This document shows positions 41,586 through 51,548 of a stretch of 64,000 nucleotides of DNA, one piece after another. The notes below the pieces were generated by a model. It worked only from the letters and a program-made list of their open reading frames with translations, searched no databases and had not been told where the DNA came from. How positions within the stretch are numbered: the stretch's first letter is position 1; every line of letters starts with the position of its first letter. The stretch comes from Pseudomonas sp. B33.4 (GTDB lineage Bacteria; Pseudomonadota; Gammaproteobacteria; Pseudomonadales; Pseudomonadaceae): contig NZ_CP140706.1 of NCBI RefSeq assembly GCF_034555375.1, positions 301,001 to 365,000 on the forward strand. The letters are read 5' to 3'. The position numbers and the translations under genes were made by a program.

Positions 41586-42649
41586 GGCGACTCTCCTGCA
41601 TTCAAGACGGCGGCCGCGCGTTCGAGCAAGGTTTTGACCGGGGCGGCGAGGCCCAGGCGCGGCGGGGTGGCGAGGTTATACCAGAGCCAGTCGGCCTCGG
41701 CCACGTGATGGGCAGCCTCCTGCACCTGAACCAGCCAGGGTTCGATGGACAGCTGGAAATGGCTGAACGTGTGGACAAGGTTCGGCAGCGCCTGCTGCTC
41801 GCCCATGGTCAGCGCGTGCTGATCGGCGAGATGTTGCAGGTCGTCGAGGTCATCGAGTTCCGGCAGGCTCCACAAACCGCCCCACAAACCCGTTGAGGGG
41901 CGACGGTAAAGCAGAATCGCGCCGTCGCCGTTGGCGAGCATTGGCATCAGCGTGCGCTTCTGCGGGATGGCTTTGCGCGGTTTGGGAATCGGGTAGCGGG
42001 TTTCGAGGCCGAGCATGTGCGCCTCGCAACCGCGCTCCAGCGGACACAACAGGCAACTCGGCTTGCTGCGCGTGCACAGCGTGGCGCCGAGATCCATCAT
42101 CGCCTGGGTGTAAGCGTTGACCCTGTCGTGTGGCGTAAAGCGCTCAGCGTTGGCCCAGAGCTGTTTGGCGACCTTCGGCTCCCCGGGATAGCCCTCTTGC
42201 GCGGTAAAGCGCGCCAGAACGCGTTTGACGTTGCCGTCGAGAATCGGCGCGCGCAGGCCCATGCTGATGCTGGCGATGGCGCCAGCAGTGGACAGACCAA
42301 TGCCCGGCAGGTCCGTAAGCTTTTCGACGTCACGCGGAAACTCGCCACCGTACTGGCTGACGACGATCTTCGCGGTCTTCTGCAGGTTGCGCGCGCGGGT
42401 GTAGTAACCCAGGCCCGTCCACAGGTGCAGCACTTCGTCTTCTGGTGCCTCGGCCAGCGCTTCGACCGTCGGCAGCGCGGCCATGAAACGGTCGAAGTAA
42501 TTGAGCACAGTGCTGACTTGAGTCTGCTGCAACATGATCTCCGACACCCAGACCCGATACGGGTTGATGTCCTGTTGCCAAGGCAAATCGTGGCGGCCGT
42601 GGCGGTCAAACCAGTCCAGCACCGCCGTGGAAAACTGCTCCGCTCTCAT
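41582..42649 (-). CDS. mutY: A/G-specific adenine glycosylase MutY
   Basis: A 355-residue DNA glycosylase. The helix-hairpin-helix is [15 protein letters not shown], the catalytic Asp is in [13 protein letters not shown], the [4Fe-4S] site is C-x6-C-x2-C-x5-C ([17 protein letters not shown]) and the C-terminal Nudix-like domain recognises 8-oxoguanine. It removes adenine opposite 8-oxoG. It overlaps both neighbours (asmA-like and yggX) by four bases. Confidence 0.97.
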   Translation of the reverse strand: MRAEQFSTAVLDWFDRHGRHDLPWQQDINPYRVWVSEIMLQQTQVSTVLNYFDRFMAALPTVEALAEAPEDEVLHLWTGLGYYTRARNLQKTAKIVVSQYGGEFPRDVEKLTDLPGIGLSTAGAIASISMGLRAPILDGNVKRVLARFTAQEGYPGEPKVAKQLWANAERFTPHDRVNAYTQAMMDLGATLCTRSKPSCLLCPLERGCEAHMLGLETRYPIPKPRKAIPQKRTLMPMLANGDGAILLYRRPSTGLWGGLWSLPELDDLDDLQHLADQHALTMGEQQALPNLVHTFSHFQLSIEPWLVQVQEAAHHVAEADWLWYNLATPPRLGLAAPVKTLLERAAAVLNAGESP

Positions 42650-44871
42650 CGCTTGAACAGCCCCTTCAATGCGTTTTTCAGTTCCGGGCTGACCTTGTCG
42701 CCCAGCTTCTCGTCGATCTTTTCACTGAGCTTGTCGCCAGCCATTTTGGTCGCGACCTGGCCGAGGCGATCATTGTCGACGCGGCAAGCCTTGGCGCCCA
42801 ATTCCAGCGGGCCACGGCAGCGCAGCGGCCACTCGATGCCGACAAATTTTTCGCCGACCTGACAGGCCGGATCCGGCATGGCACTGGTGTCGCCTTCGAC
42901 GATGATGCCGACGCGATAGTCCATGCCGAGCACGCGCAAATCGATGTCGCCATCACCGTTGACGGTCATGCCGGGGATGCGCACTTTCAGATCCGGGTTG
43001 CTGGCGATGCCGTTGCGGAAGGTCAGGTTGCCCTTGAGTTCCTGGAACGGCGTGTCTTTGCCGCGTGGCTCGCCGCTGAGGGTTTTGCGGTTGAGCGTGG
43101 CGATGCCTTTGCACAATTGCTGCTCAAGGTTGGCGTTGAGCAGCACACCGTTGTTGATCACGAAACTGGCGTTGCCGTTAAGCGTATCAATCAGCGCCTG
43201 CTGGCTGTTGCCGCTGCCGGTCACGTTGCTGGTGAGGGTCACCAGACCTTTGACCGGCGGGTTTTTGCCTTGGCTCTCGAGAATTTTTTCCACAGGCACG
43301 CGGTTGAGTCTGGTCTGCAGGTTCAGCACCGGGGCGCTTGGGCGCACATCAAGGGTGCCGTTGGCGGCAAAACCACCGTTGTACAACTCACCACTCAGGT
43401 TGGTCAGGGTCAGCAGGCCGCCCTGGCCGGTGGCTTTCAGTGCGGCGTTCTGGATCGGCAATTTGTCGAGGGTCAACTGGCCGAAGGTCAGATCGGCATC
43501 GACGTCGAGTTTGGCCAGGCGCTCAACCGGTAACAGGCGCTCGGTGCTCCAAGCGGTTTTGCTCGGTTTGTCCGGCAGCGGCGTGGAGCCTGCACCGGCC
43601 ATGGCATCGGCTTCAGTGCTGGCAACTTCGGCCTGGCGCGTTTGTGTGGCGCTGGTGGCTCTTTCCGATTTTGGCGGCAAGTAACGGTCAGCGTTGAACG
43701 TGTCAGCCTTGAGGATCGCGCGCAGCGATTGCTTGGCGAAATCTTCGACGGCGATGCGACCGCTGAAGCTGCTGTCGTCGAGTTTCAGGTTAATGTTGTC
43801 CAGAGCAATGCTGCTCGGCGTGGCGGCCACACGGCTGACCAGTTCGACCTTGCTCAGACTGCCTTCGGCCATCGCCGGGAGTTTCTGACCGATACTGTCG
43901 ACGAATTTCGCCAGGTCGAACTGGGCGATAGAGATGCCGCCGGTGATCTGCGGGGTCTTGTCGAGGTCGTTGGCTTTCAGTTCGCCCAAGGCACGCAACT
44001 GGTTGGCGGAGATCTTGATGCCGGTCCATTCGGCGACGTTCGCGGCTTTATCCAGTAATAACTGGCCTTGGGCGGCGAAGGTCATGGTCTTGCCTTGCAG
44101 CGGGTCGCCAGCCAGTTCACCGGACAGCTTGAGGTCCTCGAACTTGTAGCGTTGCAGTGCGCGCTCGATGCGCAGCTCGCCGGTGAGTTCTGTGCGCACG
44201 CGCAGAACCGGTTGGTTGGTGCCGAGAAATGCGGTGGCTTTCACCGGGATATTGGTCGAGTCGTGCACCGGTCCGGTGCTCAACTGGATGCTCTCGGCGC
44301 TGAACTGCTTGCCGGTCTTCTCGTCGTTGTACTCAACGCGGGCGTTGTTGACAGTCAGGCTGTCGATATCGAGGCGGATCGGCTGCGGTGGTTTTTCCAC
44401 CGCAACAGGCGCTTCGCTGGCCGGTTGCCCGGGCGTAGTGGCTGGCGGCGTTGATCCGGCCGGGGCGGGCACCTTGCCGATGTCTTCCCAGTTACCATGG
44501 CCGTCCTTGTCGCGATTGAGGCGCAGGTTCAGACCTTCGACGCGCACGTCGCTCATTTGCACTTCACGGCGCAGCAGCGGTAGCACGCGCACGGACAGGC
44601 CGAGCATCTGCAAGTCGGCGAACGGTTCGGCAGGTTTGATCAGGGTGGCGACGCTGGCCTCGTGCAATTCCAGGCCAAGCCATGGGAACAGGCTCCAGCC
44701 GATATCGCCATTGAGCGTCAGCTCGATGTGGGCCTTGTCGCGGGCAATCTGGCGAATCTCGTCTTTGTAGTCGTTGGGATCGAAGAGGTGGGTCAGGGCA
44801 AAACCTGCCGCCACAATGATCAGCAACAACCCGAGAAGTACCAGACCCAGGATTTTGCCGAACGCTTTCAT
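42646..44871 (-). CDS. AsmA-family envelope protein
   Basis: A 741-residue protein with one N-terminal membrane anchor (LGLVLLGLLLIIVAAGFALT) and a large periplasmic beta-rich body. A proline/alanine-rich linker lies at about 135-155 and the AsmA C-terminal block LTSNVTGSGNSQQALIDTLN follows. AsmA-like proteins are implicated in outer-membrane lipid transport. It heads the asmA-mutY-yggX operon. Confidence 0.92.
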   Translation of the reverse strand: MKAFGKILGLVLLGLLLIIVAAGFALTHLFDPNDYKDEIRQIARDKAHIELTLNGDIGWSLFPWLGLELHEASVATLIKPAEPFADLQMLGLSVRVLPLLRREVQMSDVRVEGLNLRLNRDKDGHGNWEDIGKVPAPAGSTPPATTPGQPASEAPVAVEKPPQPIRLDIDSLTVNNARVEYNDEKTGKQFSAESIQLSTGPVHDSTNIPVKATAFLGTNQPVLRVRTELTGELRIERALQRYKFEDLKLSGELAGDPLQGKTMTFAAQGQLLLDKAANVAEWTGIKISANQLRALGELKANDLDKTPQITGGISIAQFDLAKFVDSIGQKLPAMAEGSLSKVELVSRVAATPSSIALDNINLKLDDSSFSGRIAVEDFAKQSLRAILKADTFNADRYLPPKSERATSATQTRQAEVASTEADAMAGAGSTPLPDKPSKTAWSTERLLPVERLAKLDVDADLTFGQLTLDKLPIQNAALKATGQGGLLTLTNLSGELYNGGFAANGTLDVRPSAPVLNLQTRLNRVPVEKILESQGKNPPVKGLVTLTSNVTGSGNSQQALIDTLNGNASFVINNGVLLNANLEQQLCKGIATLNRKTLSGEPRGKDTPFQELKGNLTFRNGIASNPDLKVRIPGMTVNGDGDIDLRVLGMDYRVGIIVEGDTSAMPDPACQVGEKFVGIEWPLRCRGPLELGAKACRVDNDRLGQVATKMAGDKLSEKIDEKLGDKVSPELKNALKGLFKR

Positions 44872-44949
44872 GGGCGAGTCCTTGTAATTAGTCGAATTCG
44901 TAATTTAGCCGGGGAGTATAGCGCTGCAACTGCCCGGTTCGCTGTGACG

Positions 44950-45354
44950 TCATGTTGCCAGGACCTCCAGCGGCACCTGCAACCTGTCGGCGAGTGCCTG
45001 AGCTTCAAAATGCCCTTCAGGCGCCAGCAGACGCAGTTCAGCCCCCGCTTGCGACGCCATTTTCTGCGCTTGGTTCACCAGCCGTTCGGCAACGCCACGG
45101 TGACGGGTAACTTTTCGTACGCATAAATGGGACAAATACCAAACGTCGCGGTGCCTTTGCAGTCGACCGGCACCGAGCAAGCGGTCGTTGAAGCGCCCGG
45201 CAATGAAAGTCCCGTCGGCGAGGACGCTGTCGATCAGGCCGGTCTCCCCGGAAAACGGTGCGAACAGCCATTCTGGCGCATCGCGATAGATCTTCTGCAA
45301 ATCCTGCTGATCCTGATAACTGGCATCTTTCAAGGCTTGAACAACGATCGGCAT
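44950..45354 (-). CDS. GNAT-family N-acetyltransferase
   Basis: A 134-residue small acetyltransferase. LSHLCVRKVTRHRGVAERLV is the acetyl-CoA-binding motif A, preceded by the strand FNDRLLGAGRLQRH. It has its own promoter region between the asmA-like and transporter genes. The substrate is unknown. The acetyl-CoA loop carries V-T-R-H-R-G rather than Q-x-x-G-x-G, a common variation. Confidence 0.82.
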   Translation of the reverse strand: MPIVVQALKDASYQDQQDLQKIYRDAPEWLFAPFSGETGLIDSVLADGTFIAGRFNDRLLGAGRLQRHRDVWYLSHLCVRKVTRHRGVAERLVNQAQKMASQAGAELRLLAPEGHFEAQALADRLQVPLEVLAT

Positions 45355-45578
45355 GGCGTTTTCCTGAGTGGTACGAGAACAGATGACATAAAAAAGGTGA
45401 TATCAGTTTGGTTTTTCTGTCACGTGCAAATGGTAACCTTCGCCCGTTCGTCCGTCCTTCTGCGACTTAACGTCGCGCCTTCAAGGAGCTTCACCCAAAA
45501 AAACGGTCATGCCTGCGTGCATAAAGGCCGGGGGTGAGCAGTGGCTGGCGAACCATACTAATAATTGGGGGATACACA

Positions 45579-47243
45579 ATGAGCACGAGCATTACGGCGG
45601 ACGGCGTTCGCGCCGACCAGCCTGCGTTCCTGTCCAAGGAACGCATCATCGCCAAGCCCGGTTTCAACCGTTGGCTGGTGCCACCGGCCGCTCTGGCCAT
45701 CCACCTGTGCATCGGCATGGCCTACGGCTTCTCGGTGTTCTGGTTGCCGCTGTCCAAGGCGCTGGGCGTTACCGCTCCGGTGGCTTGCGCACCGGACATG
45801 AGCTTCATCGCACAGGTATTTTCGTCGAACTGCGACTGGCCGATCTCGATGCTCGGCTGGATCTACACGCTGTTCTTCATCTTCCTCGGCTGCTCGGCAG
45901 CGATCTGGGGTGGCTGGCTGGAACACGCCGGGCCGCGCAAGGCCGGCGTTGTATCGGCGCTGTGCTGGTGCGGCGGTCTGCTGATCTCGGCGCTGGGTAT
46001 TTATACCCACCAGATCTGGCTGATGTGGCTCGGTTCGGGCGTGATCGGCGGTATCGGTCTGGGTCTGGGCTATATCTCGCCAGTGTCGACCCTGATCAAG
46101 TGGTTCCCGGACAAGCGTGGCATGGCGACCGGCATGGCAATCATGGGTTTCGGTGGCGGCGCGATGGTCGGCGCACCCTTGGCGACCGCGCTGATGAGCC
46201 ACTTCGCTTCGGCTGAAGGCGTTGGCGTCTGGCAGAGCTTCGTGGCCATGGCTGCGATCTACTTCGTGTTCATGATCGGCGGCGCTCTGGCTTACCGCGT
46301 GCCGCCAACCGGCTGGAAACCTGAAGGCTGGACCGCTCCGGCGAAAAAGGCTTCCAATTCGATGATCACTCATCGCCACGTGCACGTGAATGTGGCGTGG
46401 AAAACCCCGCAGTTCCGTCTGGTCTGGCTGGTGCTGTGCCTGAACGTCTCCGCCGGTATCGGCATCCTCGGCATGGCTTCGCCACTGCTGCAGGAAGTGT
46501 TCGGCGGCAAGTTGTTGGGTGTTGACGTGCCATTCGGCCAACTCGATGCCGGGCAACTGGCCTCGATCGCCGCGATCGCTGCCGGCTTCACCGGTCTGCT
46601 GAGCCTGTTCAACATCGGTGGTCGTTTCTTCTGGGCTTCGTTCTCGGATTACCTGGGCCGCAAAAACACCTACTTCGTATTTTTCGCCCTGGGTTTTGCC
46701 CTGTACGCGCTGATTCCGAACATGGGCCATTTGGGCAACGTTGCGCTGTTCGTGGCGGCGTTCTGCATCATTCTGTCGATGTACGGCGGCGGTTTTGCCA
46801 CTGTGCCGGCGTATCTGGCCGACCTGTTCGGCACGCAGATGGTTGGCGCGATCCACGGTCGTCTGCTGACGGCGTGGGCGGCGGCTGGCGTGCTGGGTCC
46901 GGTGCTGGTGAACTATCTGCGTGAGTATCAGTTGAGCATCGGCGTTGAGCGCGCAGCTGCTTACGACATCACCTTGTACATTCTCGCCGGCCTGCTGGTG
47001 CTGGGCTTCCTGTGCAACCTGCTGGTGCGTCCGGTGGCCGACAAGTACTTCATGACTGACGCTGAACTGGCCGCTGAACAGGCGCTGGGCCACGACAAGG
47101 GTGCTGACGCCAGCACCGTTCTGGAGTGGAAAGCAGCACCGGGCAGCAAGCCACTGGCAATCGCTGCCTGGCTGGTGGTGGGTATTCCGTTGGCGTGGGG
47201 TGTGTGGGTGACCCTGCAGAAGACGGCGGTACTGTTTCACTAA
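45579..47243 (+). CDS. OFA-family major facilitator transporter
   Basis: A 554-residue MFS protein with about 12 hydrophobic segments plus an extra C-terminal one (LAIAAWLVVGIPLAWGVWVT). The region WFPDKRGMATGMAIMGFGGG is the signature of the oxalate/formate antiporter (OFA) group, and GGRFFWASFSDYLGRKNTY is the second MFS loop. The ATG at 45579 has GGGGGA upstream. The likely cargo is a small organic acid; it is not certain. Confidence 0.85.
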   Translation: MSTSITADGVRADQPAFLSKERIIAKPGFNRWLVPPAALAIHLCIGMAYGFSVFWLPLSKALGVTAPVACAPDMSFIAQVFSSNCDWPISMLGWIYTLFFIFLGCSAAIWGGWLEHAGPRKAGVVSALCWCGGLLISALGIYTHQIWLMWLGSGVIGGIGLGLGYISPVSTLIKWFPDKRGMATGMAIMGFGGGAMVGAPLATALMSHFASAEGVGVWQSFVAMAAIYFVFMIGGALAYRVPPTGWKPEGWTAPAKKASNSMITHRHVHVNVAWKTPQFRLVWLVLCLNVSAGIGILGMASPLLQEVFGGKLLGVDVPFGQLDAGQLASIAAIAAGFTGLLSLFNIGGRFFWASFSDYLGRKNTYFVFFALGFALYALIPNMGHLGNVALFVAAFCIILSMYGGGFATVPAYLADLFGTQMVGAIHGRLLTAWAAAGVLGPVLVNYLREYQLSIGVERAAAYDITLYILAGLLVLGFLCNLLVRPVADKYFMTDAELAAEQALGHDKGADASTVLEWKAAPGSKPLAIAAWLVVGIPLAWGVWVTLQKTAVLFH

Positions 47244-47260
47244 GTAAAACGTAGTACCCC

Positions 47261-47349
47261 TGTAGGAGTGAGCCTGCTCGCGATAGCGGTCTGACAGTCA
47301 CAGAAATGTTGCCTGTCAGGCCCTCATCGCGAGCAGGCTCACTCCTACA
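47261..47349. repeat. REP-type palindrome (GTAGGAGTGAGCC class)
   Basis: TGTAGGAGTGAGCCTGCTCG at the left and the complementary arm at the right around a variable centre. It lies between the OFA transporter gene and hisB. Confidence 0.9.
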
Positions 47350-47505
47350 GTTGTTTTTGGGTGCCTGTAATGGCTTGTATGGACATGTCTACCCGCGACA
47401 GCCGGGCGTTCTATCCGTCAGCCATCTCACCTCTCATGTTTCTGTTTGCTTCCTGCGTGCCTATAATGGCTGCCTTTTTCGCCCAATGATTTTGCGGAGC
47501 TGGTG

Positions 47506-48099
47506 ATGGCCGAACGTAAGGCGTCTGTCGAGCGCGACACTCTGGAAACCCAGATCAAAGCCTCGATCAACCTTGATGGCACCGGAAAGGCCCGATTCGA
47601 TATCGGTGTTCCTTTTCTTGAGCACATGCTGGATCAGATTGCCCGTCACGGGTTGATCGACCTGGATATCGAATGCAAGGGCGATCTGCATATCGACGAC
47701 CACCATACGGTGGAAGACGTCGGTATCACCCTCGGCCAGGCATTTGCCAAAGCCATCGGCGATAAAAAAGGCATCCGTCGCTACGGCCACGCCTATGTGC
47801 CGCTCGATGAAGCGCTGTCGCGCGTGGTGATCGATTTCTCCGGTCGTCCAGGCCTGCAGATGCACGTGCCGTACACCCGCGCCACCGTCGGCGGCTTCGA
47901 CGTTGACCTGTTCCAGGAATTCTTCCAGGGCTTCGTCAATCACGCGCTGGTCAGCCTGCACATCGACAACCTGCGCGGCACCAACACTCACCACCAGATC
48001 GAAACCGTGTTCAAGGCTTTCGGCCGCGCGCTGCGCATGGCCGTCGAGCTGGACGAGCGCATGGCCGGGCAAATGCCATCGACCAAAGGCGTTCTGTAA
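47506..48099 (+). CDS. hisB: Imidazoleglycerol-phosphate dehydratase
   Basis: A 197-residue HisB. The metal-binding motif [13 protein letters not shown] and the repeat [18 protein letters not shown] with a second HH are clear. It makes imidazole-acetol phosphate in histidine synthesis. The ATG at 47506 follows a GTG codon and has GCGGAG upstream. Only the dehydratase domain is present, as in other Pseudomonas; the phosphatase is elsewhere. Its stop overlaps the hisH start (TAATG). Confidence 0.97.
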   Translation: MAERKASVERDTLETQIKASINLDGTGKARFDIGVPFLEHMLDQIARHGLIDLDIECKGDLHIDDHHTVEDVGITLGQAFAKAIGDKKGIRRYGHAYVPLDEALSRVVIDFSGRPGLQMHVPYTRATVGGFDVDLFQEFFQGFVNHALVSLHIDNLRGTNTHHQIETVFKAFGRALRMAVELDERMAGQMPSTKGVL

Positions 48100-48737
48100 T
48101 GCAGACGGTTGCAGTTATCGATTACGGCATGGGCAACCTGCACTCGGTGGCCAAGGCCCTCGAGCACGTCGGTGCCGGCAAAGTGCTGATCACCAGCGAT
48201 GCGGCGGTGATTCGCGAAGCTGATCGCGTGGTGTTTCCCGGTGTTGGTGCGATTCGCGATTGCATGGCGGAAATCCGTCGCCTCGGCTTCGATTCGCTGG
48301 TGCGTGAAGTCAGTCAGGATCGTCCGTTCCTCGGCATCTGTGTCGGCATGCAAGCCTTGCTCGACACCAGTGAAGAAAACGACGGCGTCGACTGCATCGG
48401 CCTGTTCCCGGGTGCGGTGAAGTTCTTCGGTAAAGACCTGCACGAAGACGGCGAGCACCTGAAAGTCCCGCACATGGGCTGGAACGAAGTGAAGCAGAAG
48501 GTCAGCCACCCGCTGTGGCATGACATTCCGGACATGGCGCGTTTCTACTTCGTGCACAGCTACTACATCGCTGCCGCCAATGCGCGGCAAGTGGTCGGTG
48601 GCGGTCATTACGGCGTCGATTTCGCTGCGGCGCTGGCCGATGGCTCGCGCTTCGCCGTGCAATTCCACCCGGAGAAGAGCCATACCCATGGCCTGCAGTT
48701 GCTGCAGAACTTCGCTGCGTGGGACGGTCGCTGGTAA
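48099..48737 (+). CDS. hisH: Imidazole glycerol phosphate synthase, glutamine amidotransferase subunit
   Basis: A 212-residue class I glutaminase. The nucleophile is in [12 protein letters not shown] (Cys), and the His/Glu pair is in [12 protein letters not shown]. It supplies ammonia to HisF. It overlaps hisB by one base and abuts the DUF2164 gene at 48738. Confidence 0.97.
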   Translation: MQTVAVIDYGMGNLHSVAKALEHVGAGKVLITSDAAVIREADRVVFPGVGAIRDCMAEIRRLGFDSLVREVSQDRPFLGICVGMQALLDTSEENDGVDCIGLFPGAVKFFGKDLHEDGEHLKVPHMGWNEVKQKVSHPLWHDIPDMARFYFVHSYYIAAANARQVVGGGHYGVDFAAALADGSRFAVQFHPEKSHTHGLQLLQNFAAWDGRW

Positions 48738-48998
48738 ATGGCTGCCAAGAAGTCCAAACCGCCGATTCTGACCCTCACTCCCGAACAGGAGAACGAGGCC
48801 AATCGCAAGATTCAGCGGTTCATGGAAGACCGTTTCGAACTGGACCTGGGTTCGTTCGAAGCGGCGGAAATTCTTGAGCTGTTTACCCGCGAAATTGCTC
48901 CGCACTATTACAACAGGGCGATTTTCGATGTGCAGACCCACCTCAAAGAGCGGTTTGAAAGCATCGAAAGCGACCTGTGGGCGCTCGAAAAAAATTAG
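48738..48998 (+). CDS. DUF2164-family protein
   Basis: An 86-residue protein with a basic N-terminus (MAAKKSKPPILTLTPEQENE) and a helical core ending in HYYNRAIFDVQTHLKERFE. This is the small DUF2164 family often encoded inside the Pseudomonas his cluster. Function is unknown. It begins one base after the hisH stop, so it is part of the operon. Confidence 0.88.
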   Translation: MAAKKSKPPILTLTPEQENEANRKIQRFMEDRFELDLGSFEAAEILELFTREIAPHYYNRAIFDVQTHLKERFESIESDLWALEKN

Positions 48999-49002
48999 GA
49001 GC

Positions 49003-49079
49003 AGCTGCAAGCCGCAAGCTTCAAGCTGCAAGAACTGGTACACCGCATGCTCGCAGCTAGTCGCTTGCAGCTTGCCGCT
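49003..49079. repeat. Inverted repeat upstream of hisA
   Basis: AGCTGCAAGCCGCAAGCTTC at the left and CTTGCAGCTTGCCGCTC at the right. Its left arm is the near-complement of the right arm of the repeat downstream of hisA (49891-49922), so hisA is bracketed by inverted copies. Confidence 0.75.
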
Positions 49080-49099
49080 CTTTTGACGAAGGAAAAAGC

Positions 49100-49849
49100 A
49101 TGCTGATTATTCCCGCTATCGATCTTAAAGACGGTGCCTGCGTACGTCTGCGCCAGGGCCGCATGGAAGATTCCACGGTGTTCTCCGATGACCCGGTGAG
49201 CATGGCTGCCAAGTGGGTGGAGGGCGGTTGCCGCCGTCTGCATCTGGTCGATCTGAACGGCGCGTTTGAAGGCCAGCCAGTCAACGGCGAAGTGGTCACC
49301 GCTATCGCCAAGCGTTACCCGACCCTGCCGATCCAGATCGGCGGCGGCATTCGCTCGCTGGAAACCATCGAGTACTACGTCAAGGCGGGCGTCAGCTACG
49401 TGATCATCGGCACCAAAGCCGTGAAAGATCCGGCGTTCGTCGCTGAAGCGTGCCGTGCGTTCCCGGGCAAGATCATTGTTGGTCTGGATGCCAAAGACGG
49501 TTTCGTCGCCACCGATGGCTGGGCTGAAATCAGTACCGTGCAGGTCATCGATCTGGCCAAGCAGTTTGAAGCCGACGGCGTGTCCTCGATCGTTTATACC
49601 GACATCGCCAAAGACGGCATGATGCAGGGCTGCAACGTACCGTTTACCGCTGCGCTGGCCGCCGCCACCAAGATCCCGGTGATCGCTTCCGGCGGCATCC
49701 ACAATCTGGGTGACATCAAGTCGCTGCTCGACGCCAAGGCGCCGGGCATTATCGGCGCTATCACGGGCCGCGCGATTTATGAGGGCACACTGGATGTGGC
49801 AGAAGCTCAGGCTTTCTGCGATAGCTACGCGACCAGCTCCAAGCTGTAA
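49100..49849 (+). CDS. hisA: ProFAR isomerase HisA
   Basis: A 249-residue (beta/alpha)8 barrel. The catalytic Asp8 is in [11 protein letters not shown] and the second Asp is in [14 protein letters not shown]. Phosphate-binding strands include IQIGGGIRS and [11 protein letters not shown]. It is four residues longer than usual; the last residues (ATSSKL) and the stop come from the flanking repeat. Confidence 0.96.
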   Translation: MLIIPAIDLKDGACVRLRQGRMEDSTVFSDDPVSMAAKWVEGGCRRLHLVDLNGAFEGQPVNGEVVTAIAKRYPTLPIQIGGGIRSLETIEYYVKAGVSYVIIGTKAVKDPAFVAEACRAFPGKIIVGLDAKDGFVATDGWAEISTVQVIDLAKQFEADGVSSIVYTDIAKDGMMQGCNVPFTAALAAATKIPVIASGGIHNLGDIKSLLDAKAPGIIGAITGRAIYEGTLDVAEAQAFCDSYATSSKL

Positions 49850-49922
49850 GCTGCGAGCTGCAAGTTAGAAGCGCGACCGCGTCTGCTCTTTCTTGCAGCT
49901 TGAAGCTTGAAGCTTGCAACTC
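49840..49922. repeat. Inverted repeat overlapping the hisA stop
   Basis: Left arm AGCTGTAAGCTGCGAGCTGC, right arm CTTGCAGCTTGAAGCTTGAA. It contains the hisA stop codon and ends 18 bases before the hisF start. It belongs to the same family as 49003-49079. Confidence 0.75.
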
Positions 49923-49939
49923 TTAATCGGAGATTAAGC

Positions 49940-50710
49940 ATGGCTCTGGCCAAACGCATCATCCCTTGCCTGGACGTGGACAACGGCCGGGTCGTCAAAG
50001 GTGTGAAGTTCGAAAACATCCGCGACGCCGGTGACCCGGTGGAAATTGCCCGTCGTTATGACGAGCAGGGTGCCGACGAGATTACCTTTCTCGACATCAC
50101 CGCCAGCGTCGATGGCCGCGACACTACGCTGCATACCGTCGAGCGCATGGCCAGCCAGGTGTTCATCCCGCTGACCGTCGGCGGTGGTGTGCGTACCGTG
50201 CAGGACATTCGCAATCTGCTGAATGCCGGCGCGGACAAGGTGTCAATCAACACCGCTGCCGTGTTCAACCCGGAATTCGTCGGCGAAGCCGCGCAGCATT
50301 TCGGCTCGCAGTGCATCGTCGTCGCCATCGACGCCAAGAAGGTTTCCGGCCCGGGCGAAACCCCGCGTTGGGAAATCTTCACCCACGGCGGGCGCAAGCC
50401 AACCGGCCTCGACGCGGTCGAGTGGGCGAAAAAAATGGAAGGCCTCGGTGCCGGCGAGATCCTGCTGACCAGCATGGATCAGGACGGCATGAAAAACGGC
50501 TTCGACCTCGGCGTGACCCGCGCGATCAGCGATGCGCTGGGCATCCCGGTGATCGCTTCCGGTGGCGTCGGCAATCTGCAGCACTTGGCTGACGGCATTC
50601 TCGAAGGTCACGCCAGCGCAGTGTTGGCGGCGAGTATTTTCCACTTCGGCGAGTACACCGTGCAGGAAGCCAAAGCGTATATGGCCAAACGCGGCATCGT
50701 GATGCGTTAA
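49940..50710 (+). CDS. hisF: Imidazole glycerol phosphate synthase, cyclase subunit
   Basis: A 256-residue barrel enzyme. Asp11 is in [15 protein letters not shown] and the second catalytic Asp in [14 protein letters not shown]. It forms IGP and AICAR with HisH. The ATG at 49940 begins the conserved [11 protein letters not shown]. The frame extends upstream into the repeat, without homology. Confidence 0.97.
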   Translation: MALAKRIIPCLDVDNGRVVKGVKFENIRDAGDPVEIARRYDEQGADEITFLDITASVDGRDTTLHTVERMASQVFIPLTVGGGVRTVQDIRNLLNAGADKVSINTAAVFNPEFVGEAAQHFGSQCIVVAIDAKKVSGPGETPRWEIFTHGGRKPTGLDAVEWAKKMEGLGAGEILLTSMDQDGMKNGFDLGVTRAISDALGIPVIASGGVGNLQHLADGILEGHASAVLAASIFHFGEYTVQEAKAYMAKRGIVMR

Positions 50711-50792
50711 GCGTCAAATTCCATACAGGCCAGTGGACACCATGGCGCACCCAAGGCACTCTTGGGCACGCCATGGATTTCGGTAGCCCGAC

Positions 50793-51548
50793 ATGATCAA
50801 ACGCCTGCTTCTTGTTCTCGCCAGCGCCTCGATGTTGCTCGTCAACACGGCCCGCGCCGAAACCAGTCCCGACACCGATCTGGTGCTGCTCACCGAAAAC
50901 TTCCCGCCGTACAACATGGCGAAGAACGGCAAGAATTTCGCCCAGGGCGAGAACATCAACGGTATCGCCACCGACATCGTGCGCGAAATGTTCCAGCGTG
51001 CCGGCATCACCTACAGCCTGACCCTGCGCTTTCCTTGGGAGCGCGTGTATAAGCTCGCCCTGGAAAATCCTGGCTACGGTGCTTTCGTGATGGCGCGCCT
51101 GCCGGACCGCGAAAAGCTCTTCAAATGGGTTGGCCCGATCGGCCCGGATGACTGGATTCTGCTGGCCAAGGCAGACAGCAAGATCACCCTCGACACCCTC
51201 AATGACGCGCGCAAATACAAGATCGGCGCCTACAAGGGCGATGCGATTGCCGAGACATTGGCCAAACAAGGCCTGAAGCCGATCGTAGTACTGCGCGATC
51301 AGGACAATGCGAAGAAACTGGTCAATGGTCAGATCGACCTTTGGGCCACCGGTGATCCTGCCGGGCGCTATCTGGCGCGGCAGGATGGTGTCACCGGTCT
51401 CAAGACCGTGTTGCGCTTCAACAGCGCAGAACTGTATCTGGCGCTGAACAAGGATGTCTCCGACGAAGTGGTCGCCAAGCTTCAGGCCGCACTGGATCAG
51501 TTGCGCAAAGAAGGTGTGGTCGACGAGATCATGGGGCGGTATCTGTAG
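50793..51548 (+). CDS. Periplasmic substrate-binding protein
   Basis: A 251-residue type II periplasmic binding protein with a signal peptide (LLLVLASASMLLVNTARAET). The early strand LVLLTENFPPYNM and DIVREMFQRAGITYSLTLRF match the amino-acid-binding (PBPb) group, although several such stand-alone proteins have other roles. There is no transporter next to it. Its 3' end overlaps the convergent Vps62-like gene by 20 bases. Confidence 0.85.
   Translation: MIKRLLLVLASASMLLVNTARAETSPDTDLVLLTENFPPYNMAKNGKNFAQGENINGIATDIVREMFQRAGITYSLTLRFPWERVYKLALENPGYGAFVMARLPDREKLFKWVGPIGPDDWILLAKADSKITLDTLNDARKYKIGAYKGDAIAETLAKQGLKPIVVLRDQDNAKKLVNGQIDLWATGDPAGRYLARQDGVTGLKTVLRFNSAELYLALNKDVSDEVVAKLQAALDQLRKEGVVDEIMGRYL

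Noticed and set aside
45558..47240. A 560-codon open frame on the minus strand
   Set aside because: It is antisense to the OFA transporter gene, and is rich in Gln/His/Arg as typical of such shadows.
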